Shown: positions 28,306 through 37,840 of the stretch, piece by piece
Numbering within the stretch: position 1 is the first letter of the stretch
How the letters are laid out: every line of letters starts with the position of its first letter
Origin: Chromatium okenii
GTDB taxonomy: Bacteria; Pseudomonadota; Gammaproteobacteria; Chromatiales; Chromatiaceae
Reading direction: 5' to 3'
DNA length: 64,000 nucleotides
Assembly: GCF_002958735.1 (NCBI RefSeq)
Contig: NZ_PPGH01000037.1
Location: 946,001-1,010,000, forward strand
Position numbers and translations under genes: made by a program
The notes under the pieces: generated by a model
Databases searched by the model: none
The model's input: the letters and a program-made list of their open reading frames with translations, nothing else
Told to the model about the DNA's origin: nothing

Positions 28306-29404
28306 ATGCTTGATCTCAACCCAATTACTTCTCAAATCAATGATTTGCAGGGTCGCGTGACTGCCCTCAGGGGGTATCTTTGACTACGTCAACCGCCAAG
28401 AACGTCTCGTCGAAGTCCTGCGCGAACTCGAAGACCCCAGCATTTGGAATGATCCGCCGCGAGCGCAGGCGCTGGGCAAAGAACGGGCGCAATTAGAAGC
28501 GATTGTCCTCACCGTTGACGAATTAACTGCGGCATTAACGGATGCAGATGAATTGCTGGCGCTGGCAGTGGCTGAAGATGATGAAACCACCGTTGTTTCA
28601 TTAGTTGCCGATTTACAAATTCATGAAGCGCGAGTGGCGGATTTAGAATTCCGGCGCATGTTTGCGGGTGAAATGGACCCGAATAATGCGTTTGTGGATA
28701 TTCAATCCGGTTCGGGCGGCACCGAAGCGCAAGATTGGGCAGAAATGCTCTTGCGGATGTATTTACGCTGGGGCGAGCGGCGCGGCTTCAAAACCGAATT
28801 GATGGAAGTCTCACCGGGCGAAGTGGCGGGAATTAAATCGGCAACCATTAAATTTGATGGTGATTACGCTTTTGGCTGGCTGCGCACTGAAATTGGCGTC
28901 CATCGTTTAGTGCGTAAATCGCCATTTGATTCTGGCAATCGTCGCCACACCTCTTTTGCATCCGTATTCGTCTCACCGGAAATTGACGATAGCATTGAAA
29001 TTGACATCAATCCGGCAGATTTGCGCATTGATGTATATCGCGCCAGCGGCGCAGGTGGTCAGCACGTCAATCGTACAGAATCGGCGGTGCGGATCACCCA
29101 TTTACCGACCAATACTGTGACGCAATGCCAGAATGATCGCTCACAACACAAGAATAAAGATCAAGCGATGAAGCAGCTCAAAGCCAAGCTGTATGAATTG
29201 GAAATGCAGAAGCGCCAAGCAACGCAACAGGCGCTGGAAGAGACCAAATCTGATATTGGTTGGGGCAGCCAGATTCGTTCTTATGTGCTCGATCAATCGC
29301 GGATTAAAGACCTGCGCACCGGCGTAGAAACTGCGAATACGCAGGCAGTATTAGACGGGAATCTTGATCCCTTTATTGAAGCGAGTTTGAAGAGTGGTCT
29401 GTGA
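28306..29404 (+). CDS. prfB: Peptide chain release factor 2, with programmed +1 frameshift
   Basis: RF2 ends translation at UGA and UAA. The ATG at 28306 opens 25 codons that end at an in-frame TGA (28381-28383). The site reads AGGGGGTATCTTTGACTA, the classical autoregulatory frameshift signal: an internal Shine-Dalgarno-like AGGGGG followed by CTT TGA. Slipping one base on CTT continues from 28382 to the stop at 29402-29404, giving 365 residues. The protein has the RF2 codon-recognition tripeptide SPF and the catalytic GGQ in [11 protein letters not shown]. Low RF2 favours the shift, so the gene senses its own product. Confidence 0.98.
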
Positions 29405-29424
29405 TGACCGGAGTGAGTGAACCA

Positions 29425-30942
29425 ATGAATGAACAGGATTTAACGGCTGGCGCTGCATCGGTGCAGGATGAGAATAAGTTAATCGCGCAGCGGCGTGATA
29501 AATTGGCGCATCTGCGCGAGCGCGGCAATGCCTTTCCGAATGATTTCCGCCGCGATAGTTTGGCTGCCGATTTACTGAATGAATACGCTGAATTAGATGC
29601 GGAAACATTGGCGACCGCTGCGCATCAGGTCAGTATTGCCGGGCGGTTAATGACGCGGCGCGTGATGGGTAAAGCCAGCTTTGCGCATGTGCAGGATATG
29701 TCTGGAAAAATGCAGATTTTTCTGCAACGTGATGGCATTGGTGAGGCGCATTACGAACAATTCAAACATGAGTTGGATTTGGGCGACATCGTGGGCGCAA
29801 CTGGCGTGTTATTCAAAACCAAAACTGGCGAGTTATCCATTCGCTGCGACAGTCTGCGCTTATTAACCAAAGCACTGCGTCCGCTGCCAGAAAAGTTTCA
29901 CGGCTTGACTGATTTAGAGAGCTGTTATCGCCAGCGTTATCTCGATTTAATTATGAATAGTGCGACGCGGGAGACGTTTCGGATTCGCAGCGCCGTGGTG
30001 CAATTCGTGCGCGATTATTTGAATCAACGCGGCTATCTCGAAGTAGAAACGCCGATGATGCAAACCATTCCCGGCGGCGCAGTAGCGCGTCCATTTGTGA
30101 CGCATCACAACGCGCTGGATATGCAATTGTTTTTGCGCATTGCGCCAGAATTGTTTTTGAAACGGCTGGTGGTGGGTGGACTCGAAAAAGTCTATGAAAT
30201 TAACCGCAATTTCCGCAATGAAGGGTTATCCACGCGGCATAATCCTGAATTCACGATGGTTGAATTTTATGAGGCGTATGCCGATTACCGCGATTTAATG
30301 GATTTGACCGAGGATTTATTGCGCAAGATGGCAATTGCGGTGCTCGGTCGTACTGACATCACCTATCAAGGTGAATGCTATGATTTCGCCCAACCGTTTG
30401 CGCGATTGACGGTGCGTGAGGCGATTTTACAATTCAATCCCGAATTAAACGCAGCTGATGTGGATGATTTAACGCGAGCAACTGCGGTCGCCACGCGCTT
30501 AAAAATTGCCGTCAAACCAAATTGGGGTTTAGGCAAGGTGCAGATTGAATTATTCGAGCACACGGTGGAAAGTCGCTTAATGAATCCGACGTTTATCACT
30601 GAATATCCCACGGAAGTCTCACCATTAGCGCGGCGCAATGATGACAATCCGCTGGTCACTGATCGCTTTGAGTTTTTTGTGGGCGGACGTGAAATTGCGA
30701 ATGGCTTTTCAGAATTGAATGATGCCGAAGATCAAGCGGAACGGTTTCGCCAACAGGTCGCGGAAAAAGATGCCGGTGATTTAGAGGCAATGTATTTTGA
30801 CGCCGATTATATTCGAGCGTTGGAACATGGTTTGCCGCCCACTGCGGGAGAAGGAATTGGCATTGATCGGCTGGTGATGTTATTCACGGATGCGCCATCC
30901 ATTCGGGATGTGTTGTTATTTCCGCACATGCGCCCAGAATAG
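29425..30942 (+). CDS. lysS: Lysyl-tRNA synthetase, class II
   Basis: The enzyme charges tRNA-Lys. The protein has an N-terminal OB-fold anticodon-binding domain (about 60-170) and a class II catalytic core with motif 2 [14 protein letters not shown] and motif 3 [14 protein letters not shown] at 29401 and ATG at 29404 overlap the prfB stop and are also in frame. The ATG at 29425 (MNEQDL) has GGAG 11 bp before it and matches the family N terminus, so I prefer it. The prfB-lysS order is conserved across gammaproteobacteria and the two are co-transcribed. Confidence 0.95.
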   Translation: MNEQDLTAGAASVQDENKLIAQRRDKLAHLRERGNAFPNDFRRDSLAADLLNEYAELDAETLATAAHQVSIAGRLMTRRVMGKASFAHVQDMSGKMQIFLQRDGIGEAHYEQFKHELDLGDIVGATGVLFKTKTGELSIRCDSLRLLTKALRPLPEKFHGLTDLESCYRQRYLDLIMNSATRETFRIRSAVVQFVRDYLNQRGYLEVETPMMQTIPGGAVARPFVTHHNALDMQLFLRIAPELFLKRLVVGGLEKVYEINRNFRNEGLSTRHNPEFTMVEFYEAYADYRDLMDLTEDLLRKMAIAVLGRTDITYQGECYDFAQPFARLTVREAILQFNPELNAADVDDLTRATAVATRLKIAVKPNWGLGKVQIELFEHTVESRLMNPTFITEYPTEVSPLARRNDDNPLVTDRFEFFVGGREIANGFSELNDAEDQAERFRQQVAEKDAGDLEAMYFDADYIRALEHGLPPTAGEGIGIDRLVMLFTDAPSIRDVLLFPHMRPE

Positions 30943-30957
30943 AATTCTTATTGCTAG

Positions 30958-30993
30958 AAAAAACCGCCTCGGTTTGCCGTTGGCGGTTTTTTT
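30958..30993 (+). terminator. Intrinsic terminator after lysS
   Basis: AAAAAACCGCC pairs with GGCGGTTTTTT around a 13-base loop, followed by T residues. Confidence 0.9.
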
Positions 30994-31036
30994 ATGTTGA
31001 TTAATTTGTATAAAATAAACTCGGTTGTTTACGAAT

Positions 31037-32166
31037 TATACCAAGTTAATATCAGATTTTCGGTTCTTAATCTCCGATAATAGTGAACTTATCACTCATT
31101 AACGACAGTATTTCATCATGGTATTGATTTGCGTTACTAAAAAACGATTGACAGGCAAACTTGAAATCATCGAATGACTCAAAATAGCGGTTGTAGAGAA
31201 TTTTCTTTTTGAAAAATTTCCACAGTCGTTCAATAAGATTAAGGTTTGGCGCATAAGGTGGAAGAAACATTAGTTTAATTCGTGAAGTTTCAAGATACTT
31301 ACTAACCGCTTTTGAACGATTATAGCGAGCATTGTCACAAATGACGTAGATTACAGCAGCGGTCGGATGTAACTGCTCCAATTGTTTCAATAGTGCAATA
31401 GTAGATTCTGAATTGATTGTGTCGTCATAACGCACGACTGGTTCTAGCTTATCTAGACTCATAGCACCGTTAATGTTGATACGTTTACGACCAGTGTTAG
31501 AACGAATTTCTTGTTCATCACCACGCTTAATCCAAGCATTGGAGATCACTGGATTATGTTGAGGATGTACCGCATCCATAAAGTATATTGGGTCTTCTTC
31601 GCCTTTGTTTTCTTTAACTTTTTCGTATTCAACTAAAAATTCTTTTTGCGCTTCTGGATCAGCTTTTCCTGGAATCAACTTCGGTTTTTTGTAAACATAA
31701 CCAAGACGATGCAACAGTGCTGTCATACCGCTTTCGGTATAGGTCACTTCAAAGGTATTTTCAACCCAATGAGCTATCTCTTTTGCCGTCAGATAAAGGT
31801 TTTCTTGTAAGTGGTTGTTGAGAAGAGCGAGTTCTATATCGTCAAGCAAACACTCTGAGCCACGAAAAGCAATATGCACAAGTAATTCAATGCCGCCTTG
31901 CTGATAACGCTTAAAATGATTGCGCACAGTATTAGGGTCTACTTGCAAGACTTCGGCGACTTGTTCGGCAGTCCAGCCTGTGGCTAAAAGAACGACAGCT
32001 TTAATTCGGTCAGCCTCTCGTTTATTGCGGGTATGCCGATGCAAATTACGCAACTCGTTTAGTTTATCTGTTGGAAGGTGGTAGTCAATCATAGGTAGAA
32101 TTCCACAACATCACTTAGTTGATTGCACCAAGCATATTAACGAAAAAGCTAAATGAAAAGGGTATA
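31037..32166 (-). mobile_element. IS630-family insertion sequence, about 1.13 kb
   Basis: The ends TATACC...ATTTTCG (left) and, reversed, TATACC...TTTTTCG (right) match at about 18 of 26 positions. They are bounded by TA on both sides, the target dinucleotide that IS630/Tc1 elements duplicate. The single transposase gene fills the element. It sits between the lysS terminator and narL, interrupting no gene. Confidence 0.8.
31067..32092 (-). CDS. IS630-family transposase
   Basis: The 341-residue protein has an N-terminal helix-turn-helix region (QVAEVLQVDPNTVRNHFKRY), a winged-helix second half, and a DDE catalytic domain with Asp in IYFMDAVHPQ, Asp in VICDNARYN and Glu in NLIERLWKFFKK. The frame is complete and undamaged, so the copy may be active. 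Its base composition is more AT-rich than the flanking genes, which fits recent arrival. Confidence 0.93.
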   Translation of the reverse strand: MIDYHLPTDKLNELRNLHRHTRNKREADRIKAVVLLATGWTAEQVAEVLQVDPNTVRNHFKRYQQGGIELLVHIAFRGSECLLDDIELALLNNHLQENLYLTAKEIAHWVENTFEVTYTESGMTALLHRLGYVYKKPKLIPGKADPEAQKEFLVEYEKVKENKGEEDPIYFMDAVHPQHNPVISNAWIKRGDEQEIRSNTGRKRININGAMSLDKLEPVVRYDDTINSESTIALLKQLEQLHPTAAVIYVICDNARYNRSKAVSKYLETSRIKLMFLPPYAPNLNLIERLWKFFKKKILYNRYFESFDDFKFACQSFFSNANQYHDEILSLMSDKFTIIGD

Positions 32167-32185
32167 GATGCGCTTTCAACTGGTA

Positions 32186-32851
32186 TTACTGCCCATGATT
32201 TCCATGATTTAAACTTCGATTACATAATTCTCGTTCCACCGCAATCACCGCTGCTTCAACCCGTGAATGAACATCGAGTTTGCGCAGAATTGCTTTAACG
32301 TGCAATTTGACCGTACCATCAGAAATACCAAGCTGCCGCGCAATTGCTTTATTACTCTGACCTTCAGCCAGATGACACAGAATTTCTTGCTCGCGGGGGG
32401 TTAAATCAGCAATTCTGCTACTGGATTGAATGCCTCGCGCTTCTGCCTGCACTGCTCGCGCCAATACAATTGCCAATTCTGGTGCAACCACTGTTCGCCC
32501 CTGAACAATTTCACCCAACGCAGCAATTAATGCTTCTGGCTCCATATCTTTTAATAAATAGCCTTGTGCGCCGCTTTGCAATGATTCAATCACATCGCGT
32601 TCTTCGGCACTGGTGGTTAACATCGCAATTGGCATCATTTGCTGCGCGGCACGTAATTGGCGTAACAATTCCAATCCTGAAAGCTGTGGCATTCGCATAT
32701 CGAGCAAAATCACATCTGGACTGGTATCAATCACGCGCTGTAATCCGCTCGCGGCATCGCCAACTGCAATCACTTCTAAACCACGTCGTTCTAATAATTC
32801 TTGCAGTCCACAACGGAATAAAGCGTGGTCATCAATCAATAAAACGCGCAT
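32186..32851 (-). CDS. narL: NarL-family response regulator
   Basis: The 221-residue regulator has a receiver domain (about 1-120; phospho-acceptor Asp in VILLDMRMP near residue 51, Thr in AMLTTSA, Lys in LLKDME) and a LuxR-type helix-turn-helix (about 150-210; LTPREQEILCHLAEGQSNKAIA and the recognition helix DGTVKLHVKAILRKL). It overlaps the upstream sensor kinase gene by one base (TAATG). With the NarX-type sensor it should control nitrate or nitrite respiration genes. Confidence 0.9.
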   Translation of the reverse strand: MRVLLIDDHALFRCGLQELLERRGLEVIAVGDAASGLQRVIDTSPDVILLDMRMPQLSGLELLRQLRAAQQMMPIAMLTTSAEERDVIESLQSGAQGYLLKDMEPEALIAALGEIVQGRTVVAPELAIVLARAVQAEARGIQSSSRIADLTPREQEILCHLAEGQSNKAIARQLGISDGTVKLHVKAILRKLDVHSRVEAAVIAVERELCNRSLNHGNHGQ

Positions 32852-34440
32852 TACATAATTTCCGGCAAATGGCGAGTATTGCGCCGATTGATTTCAAATA
32901 CAATTTCAATGCGAGTGCCTTCGCTTGGTTCACTTTCTAATGTCAGTGTCGCACCAATGCGCCGAGCGCGTTCTTCCATAATAGATAATCCAATACGCTC
33001 GCCAGAATGTTGCCGATGTGTAGGTGTACTAAAGCCAACGCCATCATCTTCAATTAAAAGTAAATAGCGCCCATTAACAATGCGGGTTAATAATACCCGC
33101 ACCGTTTGCGCTTGTGCGTGTTTGCGGATATTGGTGAGTGCTTCCTGAACAATACGCAGCAATTGTAATTCGACGGTTGCAGATAATTCAAAGGGTCGGC
33201 AATCGTTTTGAAATAAGACATGTGCGCCGGTTTCGAGACCAAGGCGATTGCTGAGTTTTGCCAATGCTGGAACTAATCCTCGCCGATCAAGTGGTGCACG
33301 AAAACTAGTCAGCAATTCGCGCAATTCAGTATGCGCTTCATCAAGACCATTGCGAATGCGGATTAAATCATTGTGCGCTTCTTCAGAAATAGGTGTTGTC
33401 GCCAATGAATCGGTGAGCATTCGGCATTGAAAACGCAAACTCGCTAATGTTTGTGCCAGTGAATCATGTAATTCATGCGCCAGAGAGTTGCGTTCTTCAA
33501 TAATTGAAAGTCGGCGCGTTTCAGCATCAGAACGCTGTTTTGCAATCGCCACGCCGAGATGATGACCCACTGTAAATAGCATATCCATAATGTCTTCTCG
33601 CGCAGTGACACCAGCCCGATCGACAAAAATAACGTATATGCCCAGCAATTCACCGCGATGTTTTAATGGCACTTTCACCGCTTCAATTTCAGTGCTTTTA
33701 AACATGCGCCGACCGTTACGCGCACAATAACGAATGTTGTTGTCGCATAAAATATCGCCGGGAGTAAGTACTTTTCCGCATAAACAAAGCTCTACTGGAG
33801 TCATGTCTTGTTCATGTACTAATATATTATTTAGACCAATAGAACCTATTAATCGCCGTGTGCCGTCTGGCAATATCAAACGCACGGTTGCAGCACGTCC
33901 GTTAATCATTTCTTTCAATACGCGCAAAAAACGCAGTAGTAATTCTTCAATGCTTTCTGTTTGTTGAATGCCGGCAGCAACATCGTAAAGAATTTTGAGT
34001 GAGGCAGTTTTCTGCGCTAAACGCATAGTTTGCCGTGCGACACGGTTATCCATATCTTCATAAAGGTCGGTTAATTCATCATTCAAAGCGCGAATATCCT
34101 GCGCGATTCGTGCTAATACGCCATTGTCTTTTAATGCGTCACTGGCATTGGGTTCGCCTTGACAAACCAGTGTTAAAGATTGTTCAAGTCGCGCTAGTGA
34201 AATGAATAATTGCTGGCGCAATTGCCACCAAATGATGGCGACACTACCTGCACTAATCAAGATTAAGAGTAGGTTTAACCACGTCGCTATTGGATTAAAG
34301 TTTGACCTTGACCAAAGTGCCAAGCCTAGTTGCAATGCTAATGCGCCAATGAGGGTTAATAGCGGACGTTGCAGATGTGCGCGGCGCATGAGCGCCGCGA
34401 CATCAGCAACAGATGGAGTTGGAGCGGTGGGTTCAGTCAA
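32851..34440 (-). CDS. narX: NarX-type nitrate/nitrite sensor histidine kinase
   Basis: The 529-residue kinase has two N-terminal helices with almost no periplasmic loop (about 30-75), a HAMP-like helix, a GAF-like central domain (about 165-320) and a HisKA_3 domain (phospho-acceptor His in SLAHELHDSLAQ). It ends in an HATPase domain with EDDGVGF and GERIGLSIMEERARRIG. The central domain carries the NarX/NarQ Cys cluster (CLCGKVLTPGDILC, then YC). The usual periplasmic nitrate-binding P-box sensor is missing, so it probably detects its signal through the cytoplasmic cysteine module. It may share a transcript with the antiporter gene upstream. Confidence 0.88.
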   Translation of the reverse strand: MTEPTAPTPSVADVAALMRRAHLQRPLLTLIGALALQLGLALWSRSNFNPIATWLNLLLILISAGSVAIIWWQLRQQLFISLARLEQSLTLVCQGEPNASDALKDNGVLARIAQDIRALNDELTDLYEDMDNRVARQTMRLAQKTASLKILYDVAAGIQQTESIEELLLRFLRVLKEMINGRAATVRLILPDGTRRLIGSIGLNNILVHEQDMTPVELCLCGKVLTPGDILCDNNIRYCARNGRRMFKSTEIEAVKVPLKHRGELLGIYVIFVDRAGVTAREDIMDMLFTVGHHLGVAIAKQRSDAETRRLSIIEERNSLAHELHDSLAQTLASLRFQCRMLTDSLATTPISEEAHNDLIRIRNGLDEAHTELRELLTSFRAPLDRRGLVPALAKLSNRLGLETGAHVLFQNDCRPFELSATVELQLLRIVQEALTNIRKHAQAQTVRVLLTRIVNGRYLLLIEDDGVGFSTPTHRQHSGERIGLSIMEERARRIGATLTLESEPSEGTRIEIVFEINRRNTRHLPEIM

Positions 34441-34473
34441 TTCGGTTAATCCGAATGTGATGAAATCACGGTG

Positions 34474-35859
34474 CTATTGTGGATTGAAATGTGGTGCAGT
34501 TTCAATTGCGGCTGTAATGGGTTTCGCTTGATGTGGTTGCCAGCCAAGTGTCAGCATTAACGCAGCAAAACCAATCACATATGCTAATGGAACATGCCAG
34601 CCGTGACGCAGCCAAGCGCCAACGGATTTCGCTTCAGGGTACATATTCGATAATGCAACGCCGGCCGAGCTGCCGAACCAAATCATTGAGCCACCAAAAC
34701 CGACGGCATACGCCAGCATTCCCCAATCAAAACCACCTTGTTTAATGGCTAATGCCGTTAATGGAATGTTGTCGAATACGGCGGAAACAAAGCCCAGCGT
34801 TAATGCAGAATGCCATGATGCTTCTGGTAAACGTTCAACCGGCATCATTGAGGCGCAAATGACCAGCGTCAATAAAAATAAGCTGCCTTTTAATGCTTCG
34901 GGCAATAGGCTCCATTCTGGTTGGCGTATTCGCGTTGCCAATAAAATAGCGACCCATACTGCAATGCCAAGTACTGGAAATGCGCTGGCTAATTCTTTGA
35001 AACCGAGATTCATTACGATGTTGGTAACGACAGCGGCAATAAGAATCCACGCGACAATGCCCAAGCGTGGCCAGTCGATGGTTGCGCCGGCTGGGGCATC
35101 GCAGACGATGGGCGAGAAGCGATGTTGTTGAATTGCAGCGGGAATTCCGCAAACGACGAGCGCAACGCCAGCGGCAACATAGGCGTGGAACACTTCGATC
35201 GGTGCGATGCCGGAAATCCACATCATCGTGGTGGTGGTGTCGCCGACCACGCTGCCGGAACCGCCCGCGTTGGATGCTGCGACGATGGCGGCGAGATAGC
35301 CGATGTGTACTTTCCGCTGAAACACGGTCAGGGCGATGGTGCCGCCGATGAGCGCAGCGGCGATGTTGTCGAGAAAGCTCGACAATACAAAGATCACCAC
35401 CAACAGCGCCAGCCCGCCTAGCCAGCCATCGGGCAGATAACGCGGCAGAATTTGTGGAACGCCGCTGTCTTCAAAATGTCGCGCCAGCAGTGCGAATCCG
35501 AGTAGCAGCCCCAGTAAATTGGTCAAGATGACCCATTCGCCCGCCATGTGTCCGGCGAGACCCGCCAGTCCCGCGCCAGCATGAAAACCCGTAAATGCAA
35601 GTTTATACAGGATAATTGCGGTTAAACCGCTGAGTGCGACCGGCAGCGTGTGATGGTGGAACAGCGCCACGCCGAGCAGCGTTACTGCGAACAGGATGAA
35701 TTCGGTTGGAATACCAAACACCGTGATTTCATGGGTCGCGGCGCTGGCAGCAAAGGGAATGATTATCAGTGCGATCAGGCTCAATATACGGATGCGAGTG
35801 ATCGAAAGTGCAAAATAATTCAAACGGTTAGCCTCATTTAAGTGAATGTGTCGAAACAC
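34474..35859 (-). CDS. NhaD-like sodium/proton antiporter (ion transporter superfamily)
   Basis: The 461-residue protein has about 12 membrane segments. An N-terminal signal-like helix is followed by FVLSSFLDNIAAALIGGTIA and AASNAGGSGSVVGDTTTTM, close to the NhaD motif in which an Asn-Ala-Gly-Gly loop precedes a conserved Asp. A second FDNIPLTALA motif follows in the repeat half. NhaD exchanges Na+ or Li+ for protons. An ArsB-like or dicarboxylate transporter of the same superfamily is the alternative. The gene lies 33 bp upstream of narX and where tatC is expected beside tatAB. Confidence 0.75.
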   Translation of the reverse strand: MFRHIHLNEANRLNYFALSITRIRILSLIALIIIPFAASAATHEITVFGIPTEFILFAVTLLGVALFHHHTLPVALSGLTAIILYKLAFTGFHAGAGLAGLAGHMAGEWVILTNLLGLLLGFALLARHFEDSGVPQILPRYLPDGWLGGLALLVVIFVLSSFLDNIAAALIGGTIALTVFQRKVHIGYLAAIVAASNAGGSGSVVGDTTTTMMWISGIAPIEVFHAYVAAGVALVVCGIPAAIQQHRFSPIVCDAPAGATIDWPRLGIVAWILIAAVVTNIVMNLGFKELASAFPVLGIAVWVAILLATRIRQPEWSLLPEALKGSLFLLTLVICASMMPVERLPEASWHSALTLGFVSAVFDNIPLTALAIKQGGFDWGMLAYAVGFGGSMIWFGSSAGVALSNMYPEAKSVGAWLRHGWHVPLAYVIGFAALMLTLGWQPHQAKPITAAIETAPHFNPQ

Positions 35860-35865
35860 AAATTT

Positions 35866-35903
35866 CCCGTCACCGGCGCTGTGGTAACAGCACTGCTGAC
35901 GGG
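35866..35903. terminator. Hairpin between tatB and the antiporter gene
   Basis: CCCGTCA and TGACGGG pair, with an inner GCTGT/ACAGC stem and a GGTA loop. A short T-run follows on the plus strand only, so its role as terminator of tatAB is uncertain. Confidence 0.4.
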
Positions 35904-35938
35904 GTTTTGAACAGCGGGAAGGTCGAACAGGAGATCGG

Positions 35939-36289
35939 TTAGTCGCGGTGCGTCGTTGGATCAGTGGGCACTGATGTTGGCGCAGTAGTTGCGGAATCTG
36001 CGGGAATAGGTATCGCCGAGGTGGAAGTCACTGGCGCGGCGGAAGTTTGCGTGGACATTTCAATAATACTTTCAACCGACTGCGAAAGCGCCTGCTGTTT
36101 GAGAATATCGGCAAGTTCGCTCGCTTTCATTTCGCGGTCAATTTCCTGTTTCACTGCGCCGAGGGTGCGACGAGCACGTCCCAGCCACATACCCGCCACC
36201 CGTGCGACTTTAGGCAGACGCTCTGGACCAACGACCAGCAGCGCAACGATGGCGACCAACACCAGTTCCGAAAAACCAACATCGAACAT
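35939..36289 (-). CDS. tatB: Sec-independent protein translocase subunit TatB
   Basis: TatB, with TatC, recognises twin-arginine signal peptides. The 116-residue protein has the membrane helix MFDVGFSELVLVAIVALLVV followed by the hinge VGPERLPKVAR, an amphipathic helix and a flexible Pro/Thr/Ser tail. The Glu in FSELVLV is the TatB hallmark. It follows tatA. Below it the expected tatC is missing and an unrelated antiporter gene occurs. Confidence 0.93.
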   Translation of the reverse strand: MFDVGFSELVLVAIVALLVVGPERLPKVARVAGMWLGRARRTLGAVKQEIDREMKASELADILKQQALSQSVESIIEMSTQTSAAPVTSTSAIPIPADSATTAPTSVPTDPTTHRD

Positions 36290-36327
36290 GGGAGTAAATC
36301 CTGTTGCTGTGTTAGCGCAGTCACTGA

Positions 36328-36582
36328 CTACGAACGCGCTGCCGAATCCCGATCTTTATCGGAAGCTGGCTGGGTTTTCGCGGTTGCTGGCGCATCAGCA
36401 CCTGTTGCAGTGGTCGCAGTGTCGTCATTACCTTTTTCCGCATCGGACATGGAATTCTTGAATCCGCGCACGGCGCTGCCGAGATCGGAGCCGATGTCTT
36501 TCAAACGTTTCGTGCCAAACATCAGCACAATGATGAGCAAGATAATCAATAACTGCCAAATGCTAACGCCGCCAAGTCCCAT
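36328..36582 (-). CDS. tatA: Sec-independent protein translocase subunit TatA
   Basis: TatA multimers form the pore for folded twin-arginine substrates. The 84-residue protein has a short membrane helix ([15 protein letters not shown]), the hinge [21 protein letters not shown] and an acidic/Ala-Thr tail. It starts a tatA-tatB operon. No hisE/hisI precedes it as in many relatives; instead rlmH runs divergently. Confidence 0.93.
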   Translation of the reverse strand: MGLGGVSIWQLLIILLIIVLMFGTKRLKDIGSDLGSAVRGFKNSMSDAEKGNDDTATTATGADAPATAKTQPASDKDRDSAARS

Positions 36583-36727
36583 AAATTACTCCGTTGTATC
36601 TGAAAAAGCAGTGTTTTGATTATAACCGAATCACGACATGTCACCGCTGAAAGAATTTTTCAGTTATCAGTGAACATGGCGTTTCCTGTTGCCAATTGCG
36701 TCATTCCCATTATCAATTCAGGTCATT

Positions 36728-37198
36728 ATGCGTATTCATCTTCTCTGTGTTGGACAACGAATGCCCGATTGGGTTGCCACTGGTTATAGCGAATACGCCA
36801 AACGGCTTCCGCCCGAATGCACACTTAAACTGGTAGAAATTGAATCGGTGCGGCGCACCAAAACCACGGTCGCCGCGCAGGCCCGCGAGGATGAAGGGCG
36901 ACGCATTTTGAAAGCAATTCCGAAAGGTGCGGGCGTGATCGCGCTCGATGTGGCTGGACAATGTTGGAGTACGGAAACGCTGGCATTGCAGCTCAAGCAT
37001 TGGTTAGCCGCTGGGCAGGATTGCGCGTTATTAATTGGTGGTGCGGACGGCTTGGCAGCAGATTGTTTAAGTCGCGCCGAACAGCGTTGGTCGTTATCAG
37101 CCTTGACATTTCCGCATCCGCTGGTGCGGGTTATCGTCGCCGAGCAGCTTTATCGCGCTTGGACGCTGTTACAAGGGCATCCTTATCATCGTGGCTAA
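36728..37198 (+). CDS. rlmH: 23S rRNA pseudouridine-1915 N3-methyltransferase
   Basis: RlmH methylates pseudouridine 1915 of 23S rRNA in the assembled ribosome. The 156-residue SPOUT protein starts MRIHLLCVGQRMPDWV and has the knot motifs ALDVAGQCWSTE, LLIGGADGL and the C-terminal FPHPLVRVIVAEQLYRA ending in HPYHRG, whose His/Tyr are conserved. The frame is open to 36689, but the family start is the ATG at 36728. It overlaps maf by eight bases. Confidence 0.95.
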   Translation: MRIHLLCVGQRMPDWVATGYSEYAKRLPPECTLKLVEIESVRRTKTTVAAQAREDEGRRILKAIPKGAGVIALDVAGQCWSTETLALQLKHWLAAGQDCALLIGGADGLAADCLSRAEQRWSLSALTFPHPLVRVIVAEQLYRAWTLLQGHPYHRG

Positions 37199-37808
37199 AT
37201 TTCCGCAGCTTTATCTCGCATCCAGTTCACCGCGCCGAGCGGAGTTGCTCACCCAAATTGGCGTACAGTTTGCGGTGATTGATGCTGATTGTGATGAAAC
37301 GCCGCTGCCTGCCGAAGCGCCGCGTGATTATGTACAACGCATGGCGCGACTCAAGGCGAACACCGGTAGCGCGGAAATGGTGGCGCAGCAGTTGCCACTG
37401 CGTCCGATATTGGCAGCGGATACCGCTGTTATCTGCAATGCGCGTATCTTAGGAAAACCGCGTGATGTGCACGATGCAGCAACGATGTTGCGACTGTTGT
37501 CCGGGCGTCGTCATCAGGTATTGACTGCAGTTGCACTACTGATTCCCACTCCCAAACCGCAAGAATGGCTGGCACTCAGTAAAAGCGATGTCACTTTTCG
37601 CACCCTGAGTGAGGCGGAAATTACGTGGTATTGCCGCACTGGAGAGCCGCTAGATAAAGCCGGAAGTTATGGCATTCAGGGTTATGGCGCGTTATTCGTA
37701 ACCGCACTTAACGGCAGCTATTCCGGCGTCATGGGATTGCCGATTTGTGAAACCGGGCGTTTGCTCAAACAGGCAGGAATCGCGCTCATGCTGCCAACTG
37801 AAAACTGA
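37191..37808 (+). CDS. maf: Maf-family nucleotide pyrophosphatase
   Basis: The 205-residue protein hydrolyses non-canonical or modified nucleoside triphosphates. It shows the N-terminal SSSPRRAELL, the catalytic Asp motif LAADTAVICN, and the late DKAGSYGIQGYGALFV and GSYSGVMGLPI motifs. These fit a YhdE-like (dTTP/UTP) member. It starts at GTG 37191 inside the end of rlmH, so translation is coupled. The rlmH-maf-rng order is conserved. Confidence 0.93.
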   Translation: MAKFPQLYLASSSPRRAELLTQIGVQFAVIDADCDETPLPAEAPRDYVQRMARLKANTGSAEMVAQQLPLRPILAADTAVICNARILGKPRDVHDAATMLRLLSGRRHQVLTAVALLIPTPKPQEWLALSKSDVTFRTLSEAEITWYCRTGEPLDKAGSYGIQGYGALFVTALNGSYSGVMGLPICETGRLLKQAGIALMLPTEN

Positions 37809-37840
37809 CAACTTTATCCATCCATCGAGATCGTGATTCC

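Noticed and set aside
31037..32166. Right-end repeat ACCAAGCATATTAAC as an inverted-repeat partner of ACCAAGTTAATATC
   Set aside because: These two are in the same orientation, not inverted. The outer TATACC ends are the consistent inverted pair.
37790..37812. Another heptanucleotide array near the maf stop (CCAACTGAAAACTGACAACT)
   Set aside because: Only isolated CAACTG-like units occur, with no tandem copies.
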